64,000 nt of DNA from Tropicimonas marinistellae (GTDB lineage Bacteria; Pseudomonadota; Alphaproteobacteria; Rhodobacterales; Rhodobacteraceae), in NCBI RefSeq assembly GCF_001509585.1, contig NZ_LNCI01000011.1:97477-161476 (forward strand). The letters are read 5' to 3'. The position numbers and the translations under genes were made by a program. Position 1 is the first letter of the stretch, and each line of letters opens with the position of its first letter. The notes beneath the pieces are model-generated. The model did no database searches and was not told where the DNA came from. It saw nothing but the letters and a program-made list of their open reading frames with translations. This document shows positions 58,751 through 64,000 of this stretch, piece after piece.

Positions 58751-59188
58751 TCAGCCGCGCCGCTCCATACTGGCAATAACCTGCCCCATCGCCGCAAGAA
58801 AACCCTCGCGATCCCGATCAGACAACGAGGCGAGCGCATCGGCGTTGACCTGCTGGGCCGCGGCAAGCGCCGGCCCTTTCAGCGCGCGTGCGCGATCGGT
58901 GAGGCAGACTTGACGCGCGCGACCGTCCTTGGGGTGCGGCTTGCGTTCCACCAGCCCGTCGCGCTCCATCCGGGCAAGGGTATTGGCCATCGTCGCCTGC
59001 TCGACCGCCAGCCGGTCGGTAAGCGCCGCCTGCGTCAACCCGTCGCCCTCCCACAGTTCCACCAGCACCATGAATTGCGCCGGCGCGATCCCGAGATCCG
59101 CGATCTGCCGCCGCAATCCGCGCTCGAAGAGGCGCGCCATGTGGTTGGCAAGAAACCCGGCGGAATTCTGCGAAAAGCTGGAGCTCAT
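58751..59188 (-). CDS. MarR-family transcription regulator
   Basis: This 145-aa winged-helix regulator has the recognition region LTQAALTDRLAVEQATMANTLARMERDGLVERK, followed by the wing DGRARQVCLT. The start at 59188 (MSSSFSQ) is preferred: the longer frame to 59224 runs through a palindromic operator. The gene is divergent from a membrane protein gene, with two palindromes between, so it probably represses both. Confidence 0.9.
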   Translation of the reverse strand: MSSSFSQNSAGFLANHMARLFERGLRRQIADLGIAPAQFMVLVELWEGDGLTQAALTDRLAVEQATMANTLARMERDGLVERKPHPKDGRARQVCLTDRARALKGPALAAAQQVNADALASLSDRDREGFLAAMGQVIASMERRG

Positions 59189-59202
59189 TGTTCCAATCTG
59201 CA

Positions 59203-59226
59203 CATTGCATAGCATGCTGTGCAATG
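59203..59226. promoter_or_regulatory. imperfect palindromic operator, MarR proximal
   Basis: A 24-bp near-palindrome: CATTGCATAGCA on the left and TGCTGTGCAATG on the right, differing at one base pair. It is centred about 26 nt upstream of the marR start, in the usual place for autoregulation. Confidence 0.6.
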
Positions 59227-59233
59227 GCTATTT

Positions 59234-59249
59234 AAATAGCATGCTATTT
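59234..59249. promoter_or_regulatory. perfect palindromic operator before the membrane gene
   Basis: AAATAGCATGCTATTT is a perfect 16-bp palindrome, sharing the core TAGCATGCT(A/G) with the other site. It ends 17 nt before the membrane protein gene. Confidence 0.65.
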
Positions 59250-59266
59250 TAAAAAGGACCTCTGAA

Positions 59267-59704
59267 ATGCCCCACATCGCCCGTCTCCACGCTGCCTCCG
59301 GTACGCTCGCCCTGACGCTCATTGCCACCTTTTGGCTATCCACCGTCGTCGCCGAGATCATCGGCAACACGGCGATGGTCGCAACGGTGAAGGCCGGCAT
59401 CCTCTTCGGCTTCGTCCTATTGGTCCCGGCGCTCGCAACCGCAGGGGCGACCGGAACACTCCTGGCCCGAGGATGGAAGGGGCCACGCGTAGGTGCCAAA
59501 CGCCGTCGCATGGCAATCGCGGCAACCAACGGCCTGTTGGTTCTCATACCGTCGGCGATGTTTCTTTCCTCGCGCGCGACCGCCGGCAATCTGGACGCGG
59601 CATTCTACGTGGTTCAGGGCCTGGAACTCGTTTGCGGCGCGATAAACATCATCTTGCTGGGACGAAACCTTCGAGACGGTTTATCAATGCGGCGGCGGGC
59701 CTGA
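59267..59704 (+). CDS. four-helix membrane protein under MarR control
   Basis: This 145-aa protein has four hydrophobic helices (first IATFWLSTVVAEIIG, last YVVQGLELVCGAINIILLG). AAGGA precedes the ATG. No transport or enzyme motif is seen. It is the likely target of the divergent MarR regulator and could relate to resistance or stress. Confidence 0.75.
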   Translation: MPHIARLHAASGTLALTLIATFWLSTVVAEIIGNTAMVATVKAGILFGFVLLVPALATAGATGTLLARGWKGPRVGAKRRRMAIAATNGLLVLIPSAMFLSSRATAGNLDAAFYVVQGLELVCGAINIILLGRNLRDGLSMRRRA

Positions 59705-59805
59705 TTTGCCATGCGTCGGAGCGCGTTTCACGCGCCATGGGTCGCAATCGGGCGATCCTGTGCATCCTAGGCCCGATACGCCGGTAGACGGTAGGCGGAG
59801 TATCA

Positions 59806-61182
59806 ATGTTCCTCAGCGTCTTCGACATCTTCAAGATCGGAATCGGCCCATCGTCGTCGCACACGATGGGCCCCATGGTTGCTGCCGCGCGGTTTCTGGA
59901 CCTGCTGCGTGGCTCGCCGTTCCATGCTCACGGGCTTCGAGCCCGCCTGCACGGATCTCTTGCCTTCACCGGCGTAGGACATGCCACCGACAGGGCAGTC
60001 ACGCTTGGCCTTGCCGGGTTCCGCCCCGAAACATTCGACCCAGTCGAAGCCGAGGCGGCACTCACCGCCATCCGCGAAACCCCGCATGTCACGCCCACGG
60101 GCCTTCCAACGCTCGTCTTCGATCCGACCGCGGATCTTCACTTCGACCACGGCCCGCCGCTTCCCGGCCATGCCAACGGGCTGGTTCTGATGGCGACGGA
60201 TGCACAGGGCGACGTGATCCTGCAGGAAACCTACTACTCCATCGGCGGTGGCTTCGTCGTGACAGAGGCGGAACTCGGGCAAGAGACAGCGCCAGCCACG
60301 CGGTCGCACACTGTCCCCTATCCGTTCGAGACCGCCTCGCAAATGCTCGACATGGCGCGTCGTTCCGGCAAAAGCATCGCAGAAATGAAGCGTGCCAATG
60401 AACTCGTCCACCGATCCGCCGCAGAGCTCGATCGCGAAATCGAGAAGATCTGGACAACGATGTCTCGATGCATCGACCGCGGCCTGGAAGCTACCGGAAC
60501 ATTGCCCGGCGGGTTGAACGTGCGCCGTCGAGCGCCTGCCCTGCACGCTGCCCTTCAGAGCGAGCGCGGCATGAATATCGCCGCGCCTCACACGGTGAAC
60601 GACTGGATCAGTGCCTACGCCATGGCCGTGAACGAAGAAAACGCCGCCGGCGGGCAGGTTGTGACAGCGCCGACCAATGGTGCAGCCGGTGTCATGCCAG
60701 CCGTCCTGCGCTACTGGCTCACACAGGTGCCGACCGCCACCCCGTCGCGATTGGCCGACTTCTTTCTCACCGCCGCCGCAATCGGCGGCCTGATCAAGAC
60801 CAACGCCTCTATCTCCGGTGCCGAAGCCGGCTGCCAGGCCGAGGTCGGCAGCGCCTCTGCCATGGCGGCCGCCGGCCTGGCCGCAGTCATGGGCGGCACG
60901 CCGGCGCAGGTCGAGAATGCCGCCGAGATCGCGTTGGAGCACCACCTCGGAATGACGTGCGATCCGGTCAAGGGATTGGTGCAGGTGCCGTGCATCGAGC
61001 GCAACGGACTCGGCGCGATCAAGGCCGTCAGCGCAGCTTCGCTCAGTCTGCGCGGAGATGGGCACCACCTGGTCCCGCTCGACGCCTGTATCGAGACATT
61101 GCGTCAGACCGGCCGCGACATGTCGGAAAAGTACAAGGAAACCTCCCTCGGCGGCCTTGCGGTCAACGTCCCCAATTGTTGA
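59806..61182 (+). CDS. sdaA: L-serine ammonia-lyase, iron-sulfur type
   Basis: This 458-aa single-chain enzyme turns L-serine into pyruvate and ammonia using a [4Fe-4S] cluster. The N-terminal domain starts [20 protein letters not shown] and the C-terminal domain carries the cluster Cys in [13 protein letters not shown] and in [19 protein letters not shown]. It stands alone downstream of the MarR-controlled gene, 102 nt away. Confidence 0.96.
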   Translation: MFLSVFDIFKIGIGPSSSHTMGPMVAAARFLDLLRGSPFHAHGLRARLHGSLAFTGVGHATDRAVTLGLAGFRPETFDPVEAEAALTAIRETPHVTPTGLPTLVFDPTADLHFDHGPPLPGHANGLVLMATDAQGDVILQETYYSIGGGFVVTEAELGQETAPATRSHTVPYPFETASQMLDMARRSGKSIAEMKRANELVHRSAAELDREIEKIWTTMSRCIDRGLEATGTLPGGLNVRRRAPALHAALQSERGMNIAAPHTVNDWISAYAMAVNEENAAGGQVVTAPTNGAAGVMPAVLRYWLTQVPTATPSRLADFFLTAAAIGGLIKTNASISGAEAGCQAEVGSASAMAAAGLAAVMGGTPAQVENAAEIALEHHLGMTCDPVKGLVQVPCIERNGLGAIKAVSAASLSLRGDGHHLVPLDACIETLRQTGRDMSEKYKETSLGGLAVNVPNC

Positions 61183-61239
61183 AGCCCTTGCCAACTGCTG
61201 CCGCGCCGGAGGCTCTCGCTGACGGGAGCCCTCCCGCCC

Positions 61240-61270
61240 GGCTCAACCCCATCAAAGATGGGGTCGAGCC
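61240..61270. repeat. hairpin element downstream of sdaA
   Basis: CCCCATC and GATGGGG (61247-61263) form a perfect 7-bp stem with an AAA loop, and GGCTC and GAGCC flank it as an outer stem. It may be a terminator for sdaA or a small dispersed repeat. Confidence 0.5.
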
Positions 61271-61374
61271 CGTTGGGCCGGGCCGCGCGCGCAGCGCGCG
61301 GTGGCGCCACGACCCGACCGGCCGGTGCAACTTCGCCGTTCCCTCGGCCGCACGCGCATCCTAGCCTCGGTCGC

Positions 61375-62277
61375 ATGATCGAATCCCGCCCGCTCCTTGG
61401 GCTTGGCCTCATGCTGGCGTTTTGCGCCTTGGCTCCGCTCGGTGACGCCTTTGCAAAGCTGCTGAGCGGCACGATCCCGCTCTTCCAGCTCCTGCTCGTT
61501 CGGTATGCCATTCAAACGCTGATCCTCTGGCCACTGCACCGCCGGTCTGGGTCGGGGCTTGGCTTGCCGCCGGCAATCTGGGGCCTTCTGGCCCTGCGCA
61601 CGGCGCTGCACATCGCCGCCATTGGCACGATGATCGTCGCATTGCGGTATTTGCCGCTCGCCGATGCCATCGCCATTGCCTATGTGATGCCCTTCATTCT
61701 GCTGTTCCTCGGTCGGGCGTTCCTGGGCGAGACCGTGGGCAGATATCGGCTTGCCGCCTGCGTCTTCGGTTTTCTCGGAACACTTATGGTAACGCAGCCG
61801 TCCTTTTCAGCCGTTGGCTGGCCCGCAACCATGCCCATGCTCGTCGCGCTGTTCTTCGCGCTCTTCATGCTGACCACGCGACAGCTCGCGGGACGGGTGC
61901 CCCCGATCTCGCTTCAGGCCATCAGCGGCTTGCTCGGAACACTCGCACTGGCCTTACCGGTGCTGCTGGCCGACGGGCGCGGCTGGCCGGAATTCGACCC
62001 GGTCGAGCCGACCCGACTCGAGCTTCTGTGGCTGGCATGTCTCGGCGTAACCGGCACTGTTGCGCACCTGCTGATGACCTATGCGTTGCGTTTCGCTCCC
62101 GCAGCCGTGCTCGCACCGGTCCAGTACCTGGAAATCCCGTTTGCCGTCTTCTATGGCCGCGCGATCTTCGGAGAATGGCCAAACCCCGTTGCCGTGGTGG
62201 GGATCGTCATCATCATTGGGGCGGGCCTCTACATCCTGCGGCGCGAACGTCTCAGGTCGCGGGTGTCAGCGCCGTGA
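61375..62277 (+). CDS. EamA/DMT-family transporter
   Basis: This 300-aa membrane protein has ten hydrophobic helices in two EamA repeats: LGDAFAKLLSGTIPLFQLLL in the first and GVTGTVAHLLMTYALRFAPA in the second. Members export or import metabolites. The ATG at 61375 gives the family length. It overlaps the convergent thiamine pyrophosphokinase gene by 26 nt. Confidence 0.9.
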   Translation: MIESRPLLGLGLMLAFCALAPLGDAFAKLLSGTIPLFQLLLVRYAIQTLILWPLHRRSGSGLGLPPAIWGLLALRTALHIAAIGTMIVALRYLPLADAIAIAYVMPFILLFLGRAFLGETVGRYRLAACVFGFLGTLMVTQPSFSAVGWPATMPMLVALFFALFMLTTRQLAGRVPPISLQAISGLLGTLALALPVLLADGRGWPEFDPVEPTRLELLWLACLGVTGTVAHLLMTYALRFAPAAVLAPVQYLEIPFAVFYGRAIFGEWPNPVAVVGIVIIIGAGLYILRRERLRSRVSAP

Positions 62278-62929
62278 TGGCCGCATCGAGTGCGGCCCGA
62301 GGCAGGATAACCAGCATTCCGGGAGCATCGAACTCCAGTTCCACTGGCCCGGCATTCCCGGTCGCAACCCTGTTTGAGGTGCCCACCCGTCCACCGGGCG
62401 TCATGTCGAGCCCGTCTATTGGCCAGTGAAGCCCGCGGGAGCGCCCGCGCACGGGCGCCATCGGAAACAGCGAGACCCGGCTTCCTGGCTCCAGTTCCAT
62501 AGCTACGCGCCTGGGAGCGGCGAAGATCACGTCCCGTCGCGCGATAAGTACGCAGGGCTTGTCATGGTGCCGCGCAAGGACATTGAGGTTCGCCAGTTGG
62601 TGGTCCACTCGCCGCCCCAGGAACCCGATACCGAGAACCATCGGCGCATCCACGGATCGAAGGGACTTGTCGAAATCCGTGCTGTCCTGCTCATCGATGC
62701 GATACAAGGTCTCGGGCGGAAGGCGACGGCGCGCGGCGTCACTCAGCGAGTCCATATCGCCGATCACCGCCCGCGGAACATGTCCTGCTTTCAGCGCGGA
62801 TTCGGCGCCACCATCAGCGGCTACGAGGCACGGTGCCCGGCGCAGGGCCGCCGACAAATCCTCCGCCCGTGCGCGCCCTCCTCCGAGAAGTGTGATCGCT
62901 TCTGTCGAGCGGACAATGATAGTGTCCAT
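62252..62929 (-). CDS. thiamine pyrophosphokinase
   Basis: This 225-aa enzyme transfers pyrophosphate from ATP to thiamine, giving the cofactor ThDP. Family motifs are ADGGAESALKAG, VIGDMDSLSD, DEQDSTDFDKSL and GRRVDHQLANLNVL. The ATG at 62929 (MDTIIVRS) gives the family length; the longer frame to 63538 runs opposite the next gene and is not supported. Confidence 0.92.
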   Translation of the reverse strand: MDTIIVRSTEAITLLGGGRARAEDLSAALRRAPCLVAADGGAESALKAGHVPRAVIGDMDSLSDAARRRLPPETLYRIDEQDSTDFDKSLRSVDAPMVLGIGFLGRRVDHQLANLNVLARHHDKPCVLIARRDVIFAAPRRVAMELEPGSRVSLFPMAPVRGRSRGLHWPIDGLDMTPGGRVGTSNRVATGNAGPVELEFDAPGMLVILPRAALDAAITALTPAT

Positions 62930-63079
62930 ACCGAGACTGTTCCGTTTTTCACAGGAAGACCACATTCTTGCCCGGAAATGATACCTAAATTTTAGAAATC
63001 TCGTTTCCGCAGGGGACCCAATGCGCATGAGACGCAAGCACCCGTGTTGGCAGGATATGTAAGAGAGAGCGAAAAGACG

Positions 63080-64000
63080 ATGGTAGGTTCCAACAAGATT
63101 CTGACCGTGTCCTACGGGACCTTCTCGTGCACGCTCGAGGGGTTCGACGATTCGTTTGGCACGATGAAGGCCATTGCGGAGTACTTCCGCGATCTCGCCG
63201 CCGAGGACAGGTATTTCGGCGCAGAACCGCCGACGCCTGACGCGGAAATGCTCCAGCGCATTGTCGAAAAGGAAATCCAGCGCCGGGTCGAGGCGCGGAT
63301 CGGCGAAAACGGGATCACCCTGCGTGCCAGGGAAGGTCTCGCCGTGGCAGAGGCGCCTACCCCGGCCGCAGAGCCCACCCCGGCCCCGGAAGCAGCGGTT
63401 GTCCAATCGCCTGACATCGCCGAAGATTCGAGCGCCGAGGTCACCGAAACACCTGCCGAACCCGACGCAACACAATCGGTCGAGGAACCTGCTGACGACC
63501 AGTTGGCCGCGGAGCAGGCGGCGTTTGATTCCGCGCACCCCGTGGAGAGCATTGCGACCAAACTTGCGCGTATCCGCGCCGTCGTGTCGAATTCGTCGGC
63601 GGAGCCAACGGGTGAATTGGAAACGACCACCGACGCCGAGCCTCTAGAGGCGGAAGTCGCCGAACAGCCTGAACCCGAAGCCGAGACCTTCGAGCCGGCG
63701 CCCGCAGCCGCGTTCGTCGCGGAGACCGCACCTTTCGAACCGGAAGCCGCTGAGCTGCCCGAACCCGAGGCCGAGACCTTCGAGCCGGCGCCCGCAGACG
63801 ACTTCGTTGCGGAGACCGCGCCTTTCGAACCGGAAGCTGCCGAACTGCCCGAACCCGAGGCCGAGGTCGAGACCTTCGAGCCAGCGCCCGCAGACGACGT
63901 CTTCGCGGAGACCGCGCCTTTCGAAGCGGAAGCCGCCGAACAGCCCGAACCCGAGGTCGCAACCTTCGAGCCGGAGCCCGCAGACGACTTCGTTGCGGAG
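63080..64000 (+). CDS. acidic repeat protein, cut by the window end
   Basis: The reading frame is open to the last base, 307 codons so far. The N-terminal ~85 residues form a domain ([20 protein letters not shown], then [19 protein letters not shown]) often seen in Rhodobacteraceae, from memory. After it comes a long Pro/Glu/Ala-rich region with repeats of about 28-30 residues ([20 protein letters not shown]). The repeats are acidic and probably unstructured. The function is unknown. Confidence 0.85.
   Translation, partial: MVGSNKILTVSYGTFSCTLEGFDDSFGTMKAIAEYFRDLAAEDRYFGAEPPTPDAEMLQRIVEKEIQRRVEARIGENGITLRAREGLAVAEAPTPAAEPTPAPEAAVVQSPDIAEDSSAEVTETPAEPDATQSVEEPADDQLAAEQAAFDSAHPVESIATKLARIRAVVSNSSAEPTGELETTTDAEPLEAEVAEQPEPEAETFEPAPAAAFVAETAPFEPEAAELPEPEAETFEPAPADDFVAETAPFEPEAAELPEPEAEVETFEPAPADDVFAETAPFEAEAAEQPEPEVATFEPEPADDFVAE
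63655..64000 (+). repeat. tandem repeats in the acidic protein gene
   Basis: At least four units of about 84-93 nt, each containing GAGACCTTCGAGCCGGCGCC or a close variant, run to the window edge. They differ by few bases, which suggests recent unequal crossing over. More copies probably follow. Confidence 0.8.

Noticed and set aside
62930..63538. N-terminal extension of thiamine pyrophosphokinase
   Set aside because: The family starts at MDTIIVRS, and the extension runs antisense through the next gene.

Overview
The window is G+C-rich, densely packed DNA from an alphaproteobacterium, most likely Rhodobacteraceae (Rhodobacter/Roseobacter type). The reasons are the opgG-opgI-like-opgH-opgC order known from Rhodobacter sphaeroides, FnrL-type promoter boxes, many GTG starts and 1-4 nt gene overlaps, and a G+C-rich palindromic repeat of the kind common in that family. 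All functions are read from translated sequence; no search was run.

Layout. (1) 0.1-12.9 kb is a glucan locus. The osmoregulated periplasmic glucan (OPG) synthesis genes opgG, a small opgI-like gene, opgH and opgC run leftward. Beside them lie an alpha/beta hydrolase and a GH15 glucosidase (rightward), then a leftward operon of an SbmA/YddA-like ABC transporter, a GH3 beta-glucosidase and a GH144-type endo-beta-1,2-glucanase. None of the three glycosidases has a signal peptide, so synthesis and a possible cytoplasmic recycling route sit side by side. (2) 13.3-18.7 kb holds a TerB/DUF533 protein with tandem repeats, a Wzc/ExoP-type tyrosine kinase, a PqqD-HprK fusion kinase and one or two small peptides. 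(3) 18.8-25.4 kb holds a fatty-acid hydroxylase, a secreted knottin-like mini-protein, small membrane proteins, and a stress cluster with two universal stress proteins that share an identical FNR-like promoter box.

(4) 25.5-29.0 kb is dnaE. (5) 29.3-39.5 kb is one purine uptake and oxidation operon: xdhA, xdhB (with an in-frame repeat insertion), xdhC, a BMP-family ABC transporter, and an ion-channel gene placed before the binding-protein gene. (6) 39.6-43.1 kb holds a GST, a small secreted protein, mtaB, dapF and tRNA-Lys(UUU). (7) 43.1-48.7 kb is a lower-G+C island at the 3' end of tRNA-Lys: a large serine recombinase whose last codons are the tRNA itself, and a two-gene unit of unknown protein plus divergent UvrD-like helicase, a good candidate for an undescribed defence system.

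(8) 49.0-64.0 kb is housekeeping and envelope: an FG-GAP-like protein, a ferredoxin, a DnaE2 remnant, a peptidoglycan-binding lipoprotein, a three-repeat secreted protein, degP, DUF2065, hflC, hflK, gor, rpiA, a MarR regulator with a divergent membrane gene and two palindromic operators, sdaA, an EamA transporter, thiamine pyrophosphokinase, and the start of an acidic repeat protein cut by the window edge.
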